Below, one piece after another: positions 1-11,772 of a stretch of DNA of 64,000 nucleotides (position 1 is its first letter; the number at the start of each line of letters is the position of its first letter). The translations under genes were made by a program, and so were the position numbers. Source of the stretch: Gigantopelta aegis (Eukaryota; Mollusca; Gastropoda; Neomphalida; Peltospiridae); assembly GCF_016097555.1 (NCBI RefSeq), contig NC_054704.1, positions 24,048,238 to 24,112,237 of the forward strand, in the 5' to 3' direction. The notes beneath the pieces are model-generated. The model had not been told where the DNA came from and did no database searches. It saw nothing but the letters and a program-made list of their open reading frames with translations.

Positions 1-516
1 ACAGCTGTCATACTCATTCTTTTCATCTGATCAATAACAAATAGGTTCAATATTTTTTACCAAAAATATCAAAAAGTAGGTTTAACATCACAATAGTGTA
101 TAGCATGAGACACAATTTTAGTCGGTCATATACTGGTATTAACCTCTAAATGCCTGCCATAAAACGAAAGCAAAGCCTTAAGGAGTCTTTGAATGCCATA
201 ACCCTGCTAAACAACTTCTGATCCAAAACAATATGGTGTTGTTTGAATTAGAATACAATGAGCATATCCTAAGATTATTTCAGAATTAGCTACCAAAAAA
301 TGGAGCAGAATGAATATCCCTTGACAGAGAAGGAAAATTGACCATTGAAAAGTTGAAGAAATTCCTTTTTGACAGACAACTTAGACTGGAGTTTAACGTC
401 GTTTTGAATATCTAATTTGTCTGAGTTATCCAATGGTTTGATAAATACACAGGTCCACCAATGTTCAAAGGGGGATTTTGGGACAAAATTAATCCTTACT
501 ACCTTACCAACATTTG
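1..516. other. AT-rich sequence, nothing recognised
   Basis: I see no exon, repeat family or RNA gene here. Short open frames exist but have no recognisable motif. It ends at the target-site duplication of the first SINE. Confidence 0.4.
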
Positions 517-533
517 CCATACAAATAAAGAAA

Positions 534-857
534 GAAAGAAATGTTTTATTTAACGACACACTCAACTCATTTTATTTACGGTTATATGGCGTCAGGCATA
601 TGGTTAAGGACCACACAGATATTGAAAGATGAAACCCGCTGTTGCCACTTCATGGGCTACTCTTTACGATTAGCAGCAAGGGATCTTTTATATGCACCAT
701 CCCACAGATAGGATAGTACATACAACGGCCTTTGATATACCAGTCGTGGTGCACTGGCTGGAACGAGAAATAGCCCAAGGAGTCCAGCGACGGGGATCGA
801 TCCCAGACCGACCGCGCATCGAGCGAGAGCTTTACCACTGGGCTATGTCCCTCCCCG
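534..857 (-). mobile_element. tRNA-derived SINE, type A, with target-site duplication
   Basis: On the minus strand it reads from a tRNA-like head (A box like TAGCTCAGTGG, B box within GGGATCGATCCC) through a conserved body (CCAGTGCACCACGACTGG, AAAAGATCCCTTGCTGC) to a tail ending GTCGTTAAATAAAACATTTC. Near-identical direct repeats flank it at 517-533 and 858-874 (16 of 17 bases), as expected for target-primed retrotransposition. The same family recurs many times in this window and accounts for the open frames here. The RNA would be made by RNA polymerase III and mobilised by a LINE. Confidence 0.85.
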
Positions 858-1097
858 CCATTCAAATAAAGAAAATGGAACCTTTTGGGCAAGGCCAGGC
901 AGGATCTTTATTTTATGTCAATAGTCAACTAGGTATCTGGTTTGGAATAATCACTGTTTTAATACATTTGTGATTGTACCACAACAAGATTATTTATAAT
1001 TGGCAAAAGTACAAGACATTCCGCCAACATCAGATGCAGCCAAGTAGAACACTTGTTGTATATACTATCAGGTTCAAATCTGTTTCGGAAAAGGGGA

Positions 1098-1362
1098 CCG
1101 GCCTCGGTGGTGTCGTGGTAAAACCATCGGGCATAAGGCTGGTAGATACTGGTTTCGCAGTCCGGTGTACCAGCTCTAACCCAGAGTGAGTTTTAACGAC
1201 TCAGTGGGTAGGTGTAAGACCACTACACCCTCTTCTCTCTCACTAACCACGAACAACTAACCACTGTCCTGGAAAGTCAGCCCAGATAGCTGAAGTGTGT
1301 GACCAGGATAGCGTGTTTGAACCTGAATTGGATATAATCACGAAAATAAGTTGACATGAATG
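1098..1362 (+). mobile_element. tRNA-derived SINE, type D
   Basis: It starts with a tRNA-like head (GGCCTCGGTGGTGTCGTGG followed by a B-box-like region) and continues into a body with CCACTACACCCTCTTCTC, a CACTGTCCTGG motif and GGATATAATCACGAAAATA. Related copies lie at about 23425-23688 (minus), 24122-24330 and 28540-28725. The head resembles type C, but body and tail differ. Confidence 0.65.
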
Positions 1363-1439
1363 ATTGGGAAAAGAGGGTGGTGTGAAGCCATCAAACTGAG
1401 CATGAATGTAAAGGAGTTTGTGTCTAAACAACACAGCTG

Positions 1440-1540
1440 CAAAAAACATGCACTTGGATGGAATCCAAATATCGAGTATCAAGCGGACGGAATCCAAATA
1501 TCGAGTATCAAGCGGACGGAATCCAAATTTAGGGTAGTAA
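1440..1540 (+). repeat. short tandem duplication
   Basis: The stretch GGAATCCAAATATCGAGTAT occurs twice in tandem with AAGCGGACGGAATCC between, a period of about 34 bp. It is non-coding. Confidence 0.5.
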
Positions 1541-2270
1541 GATTACCATCGTGCATATGGTAACTGCAAACATGACACCTACAGGAATATTTTGATAGAA
1601 CTCAGTAAACTAGATGGCAAAGACCTAGGTGTGGTTTGATTATAATGCTAATTGCTTTATTGAATAAATACAGCATAGGACTGACGAAATTATATGAAAT
1701 TGTAAATCAAGATATTATTGAAACTAATGGCATTATTTTAGACATCACTTTCCTCCGAGAATATATACCTGAACCTGACAATATTTTTTATGATCTTATC
1801 ATTTTATATAACATGGTTAAGGAGTAAACATTACTGAGAAGTCAGTGGGTAAATCTGTGAGTATACTATTGTATCTGGTGGAAACTACATACTTTTATCT
1901 TCAATGTTTGTCATTTTTTAGTCTAGATGACGCAATACGACGGCATATTTGCGTCATGACGTCATAGGTACGTCATAGTATAATTCTAACAATATCATTT
2001 GATTCTCTGATATCATATTTCTATCTACTTACAATACATTTATAGGGTCTAAAATCAACAGAAGTCGCCGAAGTTGGTGTTGGCGGCCATATTGAATTTA
2101 TGCTAAATAGCACCTTTCCTGGTATCTGATTTTGGCGGATTTTGGATATAATGTTCAGTAGGGGTCATCTTTATATTATAAAACAAAAATACCGTCTGTT
2201 GCAATTTATTCTATGGTTCACTTAAATTTTGGCTTAGATTTACTGGACTAATAGTAAAATATGAATTTAC

Positions 2271-2322
2271 CTGGAGAATATAGCTGGTAGATACAGCACA
2301 GCAGAATGAAGAATCTAACCAT
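2271..2322 (-). CDS. signal-peptide exon of a C-type lectin-like gene (partial)
   Basis: On the minus strand an ATG opens a 17-codon stretch (MVRFFILLCCIYQLYSP) that is a typical hydrophobic signal peptide. It is followed by one base and a GT donor (GTAAAT), so it ends in phase 1. The same pattern, with shared CCIYQL residues and the same phase-1 donor, occurs at 10470-10539. That copy is followed by a C-type lectin exon, which is the basis for the family call. Its downstream partner exon, which would lie towards coordinate 1, is not recognisable in the window. Several hundred bases upstream (about 2330-2740) are also similar to the 5-prime flank of the 10.5-kb copy. The product would be secreted. 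Confidence 0.5.
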
Positions 2323-2740
2323 CTCTTCCTTTGTTCCGAACAAGACGACTCTACACTAATCAACTAAACAGTTTTCTCACAGACCTTTATATTTTATAGA
2401 TGTTATTTCTGCTAACATATACACCAGAAATCAAACTAAGCATCCAAGAAAGAAAAAAACCCTAAATTGATAAATTTAATATTTATCCGAGAACAAAACA
2501 TCAATTAATACCGTTCGGATTTAGAGCATTCAACACTGATGTTCCATTGTTTTATTGCATCGAACATGCATGTTTCTATTATTTCATATTCCTAATAGGA
2601 AGCCGTAATCTTATAGAAATCACTGAAATATGCCATGAACAATTTCCGACAATAAACGTTTCTTTACTGCCGGTCGTTTTTTCCTAATCATTTAATGAAT
2701 AAACTGTTATTGTTGCTGTTGTGTTTGGTTATGATGATTT
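2323..2740 (-). promoter_or_regulatory. diverged duplicate of lectin 5-prime flank
   Basis: Blocks such as ACACCAGAAA, CATCCAAGAA, AACAAAACATCAATTAAT and the AGGAAGCCG/AGGATGCCG region recur in the same order upstream of the 10.5-kb signal-peptide exon (about 10540-10900). Part recurs again near 12200-12310. Conservation of order suggests gene duplication including the promoter; no defined promoter element was identified. Confidence 0.4.
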
Positions 2741-3117
2741 GTTTTAACGCACCAACAGACAACATAAAGACAAGGCCATTTCGGTTAAGGCAACACGTGC
2801 GTATTTATGTGATATAAATGGTGAAGCTTTAGTATTTTCCTTTCAAGATGAAACTAAATGACATTGTCGTATTCCACGCTTCCTGTCAATTCCGCTATCT
2901 CGTGTCAAACTAATCTGAAGAAAAAAAAAAACGAGACTACGCATTGCTGCTCATAGATTATTAATTGAAACGGGAAGATGGGCAAAACCTAATCCAATTG
3001 CACTGGAAAATCGTAAATGTTTAGTATTATTTAGAAACCAATGTAAACTCAGTGAAGAGATTACAGGTGATGCGTTATTAGATGACATTGTAAGTTGTAA
3101 CTGAATATGACTCATGT

Positions 3118-3192
3118 CTCTCAAGTGGGTGTTGACGCCACATAACCGTAACAAAAAATGTGTTGAGTACGTCGTTAAATAAAACATTTCTT
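3118..3192 (+). mobile_element. SINE tail fragment
   Basis: Only the 3-prime tail is present (GACGCCACATAACCGTAACA, then GTGTTGAGTACGTCGTTAAA). It is a 5-prime-truncated copy. Confidence 0.65.
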
Positions 3193-3309
3193 TTTCAAGT
3201 GGGTCATAATTATATTGATCAGTATTCTAGATGACGCTGAAATTGTGTATCTATCAGAACAGAACATAACTTTATTACACACGGGCCGTTCTGCAACCAA
3301 TTTGAGACC

Positions 3310-4770
3310 ACAGTAATGATCAATGATAAAACTCCAACTACAGTAGGCACAGTAATGATCAATGATAAAACTCCAACTGCAGTAGGCACAGTAATGATTC
3401 ATGGTAAAACTCCAACTGCAGTAGGCACAGTAATGATTCATGGTAAATCTCCAACTGCAGTAGGCACAGTAATGATTCATGGTAAAAATCCAACTGCAGT
3501 AGGCACAGTAATGATTCATGGTAAAACTCCAACTGCAGTAGGCACAGTAATGATTCACGGTAACACTCCAACTGCAGTAGGCACAGTGATGATCAATGAT
3601 AAAACTCCAACTGCAGTAGGCACAGTAATGATTCATGGTAAATCTCCAACTGCAGTAGGCACAGTAATGATTCATGGTAAAAATCCAACTGCAGTAGGCA
3701 CAGTAATGATTCATGGTAAAACTCCAACTGCAGTAGGCACAGTAATGATTCATGGTAACACTCCAACTGCAGTAGGCACAGTGATGATCAATGATAAAAC
3801 TCCAACTGCAGTAGGCACAGTAATGATTCATGGTAAAACTCCATCTGCAGTAGGCACAGTAATGATTGATGGTAAAACTCCATCTGCAGTAGGCACAGTA
3901 ATGATCAATGCTAAAACTCCAACTGCAGTAGGCACAGTAATGATTGATGGTAAAACTCCATCTGCAGTAGGCACAGTAATGATTGATGGTAAAACTCCAT
4001 CTGCAGTAGGCACAGTAATGATCAATGCTAAAACTCCAACTGCAGTAGGCACAGTAATGATTGATGGTAAAACTCCATCTGCAGTAGGCACAGTAATGAT
4101 TGATGGTAAAACTCCATCTGCAGTAGGCACAGTAATGATCAATGCTAAAACTCCAACTGCAGTAGGCACAGTAATGATTGATGGTAAAACTCCATCTGCA
4201 GTAGGCACAGTAATGATTGATGGTAAAACTCCATCTGCAGTAGGCACAGTAATGATCAATGCTAAAACTCCAACTGCAGTAGGCACAGTAATGATTCATG
4301 GTAAAACTCCAACTGCAGTAGGCACAGTAATAATCAATGCTAAAACTCCAACTGCAGTAGGCACAGTAATGATTCATGGTAAAACTCCAACTGCAGTAGG
4401 CACAGTAATGATTCATGGTAAAACTCCAACTGCAGTAGGCACAGTAATGATCAATGATAAAACTCCAACTGCAGTAGGCACAGTAATGATTCATGGTAAA
4501 ACTCCAACTGCAGTAGGCACAGTAATGATCAATGATAAAACTCCAACTGCAGTAGGCACAGTAATGATTCATGGTAAAACTCCAACTGCAGTAGGCACAG
4601 TAATGATTCATGGTAAAACTCCAACTGCAGTAGGCACAGTAATGATCAATGATAAAACTCCAACTGCAGTAGGCACAGTAATGATTCATGGTAAAACTCC
4701 AACTGCAGTAGGCACAGTAATGATTCATGGTAAAACTCCAACTGCAGTAGGCATAGTAATGATCAATAAT
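3310..4770 (+). repeat. 39-bp minisatellite, 37 tandem copies with higher-order structure
   Basis: The unit is 39 bp and contains ACTCCAACTGCAGTAGGCAC plus AGTAATGATTCATGGTAAA variants. Because 39 is divisible by three, frames on both strands stay open. The plus strand reads as 37 copies of a 13-residue MIHGKTPTAVGTV-like unit, the minus strand as MNHYCAYCSWSFT. Variant order shows higher-order repeats: a five-unit block (195 bp) occurs twice in a row near 3430-3810, and a three-unit block (117 bp) occurs about four times near 3850-4280. I see no splice sites, signal peptide or conserved flank supporting translation, so I call it satellite DNA. Each unit carries a CTGCAG site. Confidence 0.9.
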
Positions 4771-4789
4771 AAGGGTTTTCCATGCTAAA

Positions 4790-6090
4790 AAAATTACATT
4801 TTAAACTTTAAAATCACTCAAATACTTTGCTTAGTACTTACTATATGGCCCAAAATGCTGTCTTCGGGAAGTTTGGCAGCAATATTAAATTTTTGCAAAT
4901 TGTCCTGAGGTGTATTTGGGTGCATTTTTACTATGTTGTTCTAGAAACAGCTCAGAAATGCACTGTAGTGAATAAAACAATCTGTTGGAATTTGTGGTAG
5001 GTCTGGCCCCAAATTGACTGGAATATTTATGAAAGATATTGGACAAAAACCTAATTTAAAATAAATTATTAACGAATAATAATTTCGTCGCTACGTTCTT
5101 ATGTGATATTGAATTGGATATCCCCAAAACTGTTTAATGTCTACGGTTATATCTACGGCAGTCACAGCAAACAGAAGTCACATATTTGTAATGGTTTACG
5201 TTTGTGACACTAGATACTCATGATGCCCAATACATGTATGTGGAGACTGATTATTTCTGTTTAGTGATTAAGGGAATAGTGATACATATAATACAATTAA
5301 CGCCAAAGTATGCTTAACATTATTTATAATTGCAGGGTTGAACATTGACATGAAAACCATGGTCACCAGCAGGGCCAGTTGAAGAAAACTCTAACTGGCC
5401 CTTCTCAAATTCAACTAGCCCTAAATTGTCACATTGAGATTTAACTCCACAATCAAAACTTGAATATTCTTTGTTGAATAATAACCATATGCTCACCGTC
5501 TATAGTCCGTTTGCTTCAACAGAAAACCGATGAATTGGCATGTAACTTCATAATTAATAAAGTTAAAATTCATATAAAAACATACCAACTCAAATAAAAA
5601 AAATTGAAAAAGAAATCCAGTAGATATAATTGTTTTGTTTTTTTTTGTTTTTTTTTACAAATTACCATTAAATTGTACAGATTAAATCTCATTTTTAATA
5701 CCGGGGTGTCACTCTCAAATACACACTGCGGTCCCTGGTAGATGATATAAATCCCCCACCTGAAAATCAAAGTAATATACAGCTGCCTATCCCCGTCTCT
5801 GTTGTTGAATTAAATATTTTCATTATTAACGGTGTTATTCAGTATTAGGACCACCCGAATATTAATACCGATTTTAATAAGTACCACTGATTGTCGTATT
5901 TGGAATGTTTCATTACCTATTTTATATATTGTAAAACTATGTTTAAAAGGACGGTTTTGTTGTTTTGTTTGTTTGTTGTTGTCATTGTGGGTTTTTTTTT
6001 TTTTTTTTTTTTTTTTGGGGGGGGGAGGTTTGCACGCTTTAGATTAAAATTGAAATTTAAGTTCGCAAGCTGCAATACAAAAATATCTTA
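4790..6090. other. AT-rich non-coding sequence with homopolymer junction
   Basis: There is no recognisable gene. It contains long T runs near 5630-5660 and a sharp poly(T)-poly(G) junction at about 5990-6027. A small inverted motif (AGGGCCAGTT / AACTGGCCCT) lies near 5370-5402. Confidence 0.4.
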
Positions 6091-6099
6091 AGTTGGTGT

Positions 6100-6335
6100 C
6101 CTGTGTTTGATACAGACCCACAGGAACCATATGTGAAGTAGGAGGTACACGCCCAAGTTGGAGGTGGGGTAGGTACAATGACATTATTTAGTTTATATAT
6201 GCAAAACAAAAGTAAATGTTTTAGCCTACAATGGGGTGGCACACGTCTCCGGTATAGCAAAGACCGCTATGTGATACCCTGTATATACAATACACCTACT
6301 ATTAGAACAGAAGCTCGTGACAATACGCATGTAAA
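6100..6335 (+). repeat. interspersed repeat of unknown class, copy 1
   Basis: It shares ordered blocks with about 16500-16740 and more weakly with 37850-38040: a CCTACAATGGGGTGGCACAC-like block, then GTATAGCAAAGACCGC and TATGTGAT, then CTGTATATACA. No terminal repeats or coding domain were identified. Confidence 0.45.
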
Positions 6336-6525
6336 TTGTAGCACCGATGAAAAAGAATGAATAAATCAGAGCACGTACCTGGACAAAATAAGTCACAGAT
6401 AGCACACAGCGAAATAAAAACAGAAAGTCTTGTCAATATACTCGGAAATCTGCGATACTTTGGTCGCAGCATACTAGCCTACTTGCTTGTTCCCTATAAT
6501 GAGTCTATACTAGTATTAAAACAAA

Positions 6526-6890
6526 GAAGTTTTTTATTTAACGACGCACTCAACACATTTTATTTACGGTTATATGGCGTCAGACATATGGTTAAGGACC
6601 ACACAGATTTTGAGAGGAAACCCGCTGTCGCCACTACATGGGCTACTCTTCCGATTGGCAGCAAGGGATCTTTTATTTGCGCTTCCCACAGGCAGGATAG
6701 CACAAACCATGGCCTTTGTTGAACCAGTTATGGTGCAAGTGGTTTACACCTACCCAATGAGCCTTGCGGAGCACTCACTCACGGTTTAGAGTCGATATCT
6801 CGATTAAACATCCCATGCCTCGACTGGGATCCGAACCCAGTACCTACCAGCCTGTAGACCGATGGCCTGCCACGACGCCACCGAGGCCGT
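6526..6890 (-). mobile_element. tRNA-derived SINE, type C
   Basis: On the minus strand it starts with a tRNA-like head (CGGCCTCGGTGGCGTCGTGG, later GGGTTCGGATCCCAG), passes through CTTGCACC and CACAAACC-type blocks, and ends in the same tail as type A (TAACCATATGTCTGACGCC, then GTCGTTAAATAAA). Imperfect 12-bp flanking repeats are visible at 6514-6525 and 6892-6903. Confidence 0.8.
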
Positions 6891-7019
6891 GTATTATAAC
6901 AAATGTTCTTTTATATATAAATATTACTTGTGGTAATAAAAAATTCATGCGCAGAACCAGTCAATATAATAATTATTATGGAATGTTTGTTATTTATTGG
7001 ACTTCCATCGGAGTGTGAA

Positions 7020-8470
7020 AAATAATCATTTGTAAACAATGTGAATCGACGAAGCCAGTCACACACAAGCTTTCGGATGATTTTTTTTTTTTTTTTTGGT
7101 AAAAGAAATAACAGAAATCCTTATAATTTATTTAAAACATACTTGCTATCATGACACTAAAAGTTGATGTTTTATTTTGAAGTATACCACGCATTTAAGA
7201 TTTAGCTCCGACCTGGAACTGAGGAGCTTTCACACTGCTACATTTAGACATTTAGACCGAGCTAAAATTTAGTCCGAGCCTCGATCGATGTTTTTGATCG
7301 AACTAAATTAGTCCGGGTTAAACTAGTCCTACCAATTTAAAATAGTTGCGTTTTTGTTGGGGTTTTTTGTTTGTTTGTGGGGTTTTTCTTCTTTTTTTTT
7401 TGGGGGGGGGGGGGGGGGGGTGTTGTTGTTCTTGGGGGGGGGGGTCCAAAACAATTTTACTTTTCTTCTTACGTCAAACCAAACAGATATTATTTACAAA
7501 AAACAACATTTTAATAGAATTATGGGACAGACTATAAATAAAGCAAATGCGATGTTAATTCCACTTATTGCCCTTTTGTTTGGTGTCACTTTTATTTTTT
7601 ACTTACAATTTTTAATCTGTTGGGTTTGTTTTAAATTAACATTTGACCTATAGGTGTAACATTTTCACTGAAGGTGGCAGACATTCATATAGTAATGGGT
7701 GTGAAATATTAAAGTCCCCATGCTTAAAAAACATATATATTTCCATATTCAGTAGGGTTATTGGTTTATTAGGGGGCGGCACCCGATATATGGTAATATA
7801 CCCAACAACATAACGCCTGACGAATATATTTCATGGAGCTAATATGCACAAATAAATTCATTGTATTAATTTCCTACACACGGGATTTTTCGAGGCACCT
7901 CGCAATTTAAAGGATGTATGTGTCCCCAACCCCAGCACCCTCCCTAGTTCCGCACCTGTATAGTGTATAAGCATGTCGCTTTAAAGAAAATATAAGTACA
8001 AGCATCCTTAATTTGTTGACGAGTTTCTGATATTTTACACTATCAAATATATTTGTGTAGTAAATGTCATTTTGAATGTCAGAGCATAAATGTCAAATAT
8101 AATGATAACCACCCTTATTACTTTCATACCAATTGCTGTAATTAAATTGGAAGATGAGCTACATTAAGTATATACGTTCATGCACTGAATGGCAAATATT
8201 CAGTATGGAAGGCAGTTTTATAATGTGCAACATGTCACTGCTATCTTGTAGTGTTTGTGTTGTTTTGTTTGCCGTGTGTCATTCACATGCTGAAAAATCA
8301 GTTGTATGTACTAGTAATATAACTTATAAATATTGATGCTACAAATGTTTGACACCCATGCCATTATGCAAACGCAAGCTTTTTCTTCAACATAGTTCTA
8401 ACGTTTGGTCGAAAAAGAGAAATATCTGAAACTCCCTACCGTCTTACAGGCTACTCCTACCAACAAAGCA
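7020..8470. other. AT-rich non-coding sequence
   Basis: No gene is recognised. It includes a poly(T) tract at 7081-7098 and a long poly(T)/poly(G) low-complexity run at about 7340-7445. Small frames here lack motifs or splice context. Confidence 0.4.
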
Positions 8471-8504
8471 GAAATTGATATTTCATATGCTCTTTTGCAT
8501 AGAC

Positions 8505-8640
8505 AATACAGTACATACCACGACCTTTGATTATTTACCAATCTGGTTGGAACGGGAACAAACAGAGTCCATCAAGGGCAATCGACCCTACGACAAATCG
8601 CACGTCAGGCGACAGCTCTACCACTGTGCTAAATACCACA
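8505..8640 (-). mobile_element. degenerate type A SINE fragment
   Basis: The sequence matches the body and head of type A in reverse orientation (ACCACGACCTTTGAT, GGTTGGAACGGGAAC, CGACAGCTCTACCACTG) but is heavily mutated and lacks the tail. Confidence 0.55.
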
Positions 8641-8644
8641 AACA

Positions 8645-9680
8645 TGTGTTAAAGGGACAGTCAACTTCAACAAGAGCCTTATGTGTTGGAAAGATGCATA
8701 CCCGGATCACCAACACATACTGACACTTTAACAAATGAAAAACGCGTAATTTTAGAGTTAATAAAGAAACATGATTATTCCCGCTAAATGGGGGCAGCCA
8801 TTTTGTTTCGTTTTTGTGGCGCCCGGTGCTATAGCTTGGGGCGAAGTGACGTCAGCTCCGTCCAACTCCTGTAAGCTTCGCTTCCATCAACCTGACTTGT
8901 AAAACAACATAAATGACTTGATAGTATAATAAACTATTTAACTAAATATATTTCAATTTGCAGCAATAGAACGAAATTCAAAGAAAAAAAGAGAATATTA
9001 TTAGGCCTTTTGGTTGGTTAATATTACTGAACTTTGATCTGAATTGAATGTGGTCAGATTACTGCAAAAGGATGCTGACATTTGAAGGTAGTTGACACTT
9101 TTGGTGTATCGAATATATACAAACGTATATACAAACATTAGTATTGTTGTTGCTGTTATTGATTTGCACTGTACGACAATACGGCTCTGATCATGTATTA
9201 CGGTTTTGTCGTTCAAATTATATATAATTCTCCCCATTGCTTGCTGACTTCAGATTGAATTGAACTGAACTCAAATGAATTTAACTAAATATCATTATCA
9301 GCACATGGATGAGTAGGAGTGAATAAGTGTTCTTGAAACAATCAGTTTGCGTTTTTAAAAAAAGATCACTTTCTACAACAACAAACTTAAATTTAATGAC
9401 AAATCTCAAGAATGTTTTTGTAAAGGAGCTTTCGTGGACGTTGAGATTTTTCAGGACCTGTTTATCGATCTTCAAAATTTAACATATCCATTTATTTTGT
9501 AACAGGTGTATGAAGAGAAGATTTCAGAACAACATCGTTACCCCAAGAAGACATTGTTTTGTACCATATTTGTACCCAGCAATCATCACTCCTGACACCG
9601 CAATACATGCACGGAATCATACCACCCCCCCCCCCCCCACACACACACACAATTTACATCTTGAGACGACACATCAACAG
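8645..9680. other. non-coding sequence, possible old repeat at its start
   Basis: Near 8648 it has a GTTAAAGGGACAGTCAACTT block of the kind that begins dispersed AAAGGG-terminal repeats elsewhere in the window. Otherwise nothing is recognised. Confidence 0.3.
9628..9655. repeat. poly(C)/(CA)n low-complexity tract
   Basis: A run of C passes directly into CACACACACA. Confidence 0.8.
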
Positions 9681-9690
9681 AAAGAAGAAT

Positions 9691-9973
9691 GAACTGTTTT
9701 ATTTAACGACGCACTCAACACATTTTATTTACGGTTATATGGCGTCGGACATATGGTTAAGGACCACACAGATATTGAGAGAGGAAACCTACTGTCGCCA
9801 CTTCATGAGCTACTCTTTTCGATTATCAGCAAGGGATCTTTTATATGCACCATCCCACAGACAGGATAACACATACCACGGCGTTTAATATACCAGTTGT
9901 GGTGCACTGGCTGGATCGAGAAATAGTCCAATGGGCCCACCGACGGGGATCGATCCCAGACCGACCGCGCATC
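9691..9973 (-). mobile_element. type A SINE, head truncated
   Basis: Reverse-orientation tail and body match type A (GACGCACTCAACACATTTTA, GGGATCTTTTATATGCACCA). The match stops inside the tRNA-like head near the CGCGCATC block. Confidence 0.75.
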
Positions 9974-10148
9974 TACCTACAGCAAATTAATGTGTAATTG
10001 CCTCCACTACGCCTCCCTCAGTTGCCAACATTTCCTGATGCCTATTATGAAGCGCGTAAGACATTGCACTACCCAGACTTATCACCGCATGTCTGACTAT
10101 ACAGGAAATAATTCTTACAATAAACAAATAAATAAAATTTAAAAAAAC

Positions 10149-10539
10149 CTAAAGTGTTTCGATCCTTGAAGATAGTATGAGAATATCCTATCGTTTCGCT
10201 TCAGCGTACACCTTTCTCAAAGCAAAACCGTTTCGCCGACAAGTTTCGTAAGCATGGTTTCATTGAAGATAATTCTTGAACAATACATAGCGACCGGATA
10301 CTGAAAGATGAAAAAATTAAATTTAAAAAAATTAAGTTATTAAAACTAAAGTATCTAGAATAAAATAAATACATAGCAGCCCAAATAACAAGATTCGTTG
10401 TTCTCTAATGCTGAAAATTATATTACCTTGGGATTGTGATATTAAAGTATTGGATAGCAATATATATACCTAGAGAAAATAGTTGGTAGATACAGCACAG
10501 CAGAATCAAACCAAGACTCCTGGATTTAATCAGAACCAT
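10149..10539 (-). pseudogene. C-type lectin-like gene fragment: signal exon plus decayed CTLD exon
   Basis: Exon 1 (10539-10470) begins with ATG and encodes a 23-residue signal peptide rich in Leu, Ile and Cys, ending in phase 1 at a GTATAT donor. Exon 2 (10300-10149) starts after a TTTCAG acceptor and is nearly the same as exon 2 at 32564-32714, which encodes the first half of a C-type lectin domain. Compared with that copy, this exon has TGG changed to TGA, a further in-frame TAG and one extra base (152 versus 151), so it cannot encode the domain. No third exon is visible downstream. A secreted lectin is the ancestral product. The call as a pseudogene rests on the in-frame stops; sequencing error is possible but would need several coincident errors. 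Confidence 0.65.
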
Positions 10540-11351
10540 TGTTTGTTTTGAACGGGACGACTCCACACCTGATTAAAGTAATATTTTCTCAGATACTTTT
10601 ATATATATTCACATGTTTGGTAACACAAACACCAGAAAACAAAGTAATCATCCAAGAACAAAACATCAATTAATGCTCTTAAGATTTATAAGCATCTAGT
10701 ATTCTAATTCAGCACTGATTTGTCTTTGTTTTATAGCAATGAACTTTAATATTTCTATTATTCGTAAATCCTAACAGGATGCCGAACTCCTACGAAGATA
10801 ACATAACATGAATATTTCATAAACAATTTTCGTTCATACAATTTTCTTCTGTGTGTCTTTTTTTTCCCTCATCAGTTTACGTGCAAATTGTTGTTATTGT
10901 GTTCTTTTGTGGGGATTTCTGCTGCTTTTTCAAAAATACAATACAGAGTCAATGAACTTTTTTCTTGCTACGTCATTACAAGCATATGGAAGTGACAGAC
11001 CCTAGTTTGTAAACATTAGTCTACGACATATTTGTTACCATTAGAGCAGTTTATGAGAATTAAAATCGGACAATACTTAACATTTTATTGTTCAGATTAT
11101 CCAGTTTCATACATAGGAAGCATTTTTAGTTATCCAGGTAAATCTAATACAACTACAACTGGAATCATCCCACTATCCCTGATTTCACTAGCCCTGGTAC
11201 CACTAGCCCTGAAAAATTACCAATTAATGGCTGCCATGGATGTTCCATTTCTTTAGACTACTCCCCTGTACATATAAACTATTAATAAATAAACATGTCT
11301 TGTTTTACTGATTAGGTAGACACAATAGATGAGAAAACGTGGAGTACTTAC

Positions 11352-11466
11352 TTAATCCTCTTCGTACAATTCCTTTATCTATAAACATGTGTTGTTTTAA
11401 TATGCTCGCTGTGCGTTAATCCTCTTCATAAATTCCTTTATCTATAAACATGTGTTGTTTTAATAT
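11352..11466 (+). repeat. two-copy direct repeat, period about 64 bp
   Basis: Copies of TTAATCCTCTTC...TGTGTTGTTTTAATAT lie at 11352-11403 and 11416-11466. The intervening TGCTCGCTGTGCGTTA occurs again at 11541-11556 just before the FLYWCH fragment. Confidence 0.75.
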
Positions 11467-11552
11467 CACTATTACTATCAATACACAATTAGTAGGGACC
11501 TCTATATATGAATGTTGCAAATGTGACTATACAGATAAATGCTCGCTGTGCG

Positions 11553-11772
11553 TTATGGCGGAGGTAACCTTTGTTGAGGGTGCCAGAGGCAATAAAGTAG
11601 CAATTTTGGATGACTATGTCTTCCATAAGAACGCACAAGTAAAGGCGGGCATGAAATGGAGAATTTGAAATGCAATGTGTTTATTGTAGTATCTAAGGGG
11701 TTAGTTGTCAAACAACAGTACGAACACAATCACGCTCCCAATGTTGGTGACATTGAAGCTCGTAGGTTTTGA
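11553..11772 (+). pseudogene. FLYWCH zinc-finger fragment, frameshifted
   Basis: From ATG 11553 the frame reads MAEVTFVEGARGNKVAILDD, then YVFHKNAQVKAGMKWRI and a stop. Shifting frame just after WR continues with LKCNVFIVVSKGLVV and then YEHNHAP...IEARR. Together these match the FLYWCH layout: a hydrophobic start, an aromatic Y/F block, a W followed by C, and a terminal HNH-type pair. FLYWCH is a zinc-binding DNA/protein-interaction fold common in Mutator-like transposases and in some host regulators. Without repair of the frame it is non-functional. Its position between inverted repeats suggests transposon origin. Confidence 0.5.

Noticed and set aside
1927..1980. Cluster of TGACGTCAT (CRE-like) palindromes as a regulatory element
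   Set aside because: They lie in a short self-similar repeat of GACGCAATACGAC/TGCGTCATGACG with no gene next to it, so function is unsupported.
3316..4788. 490-residue plus-strand and 517-residue minus-strand open frames
   Set aside because: Both come from a 39-bp tandem repeat whose unit length is a multiple of three. There is no start context, splice site or conserved domain.
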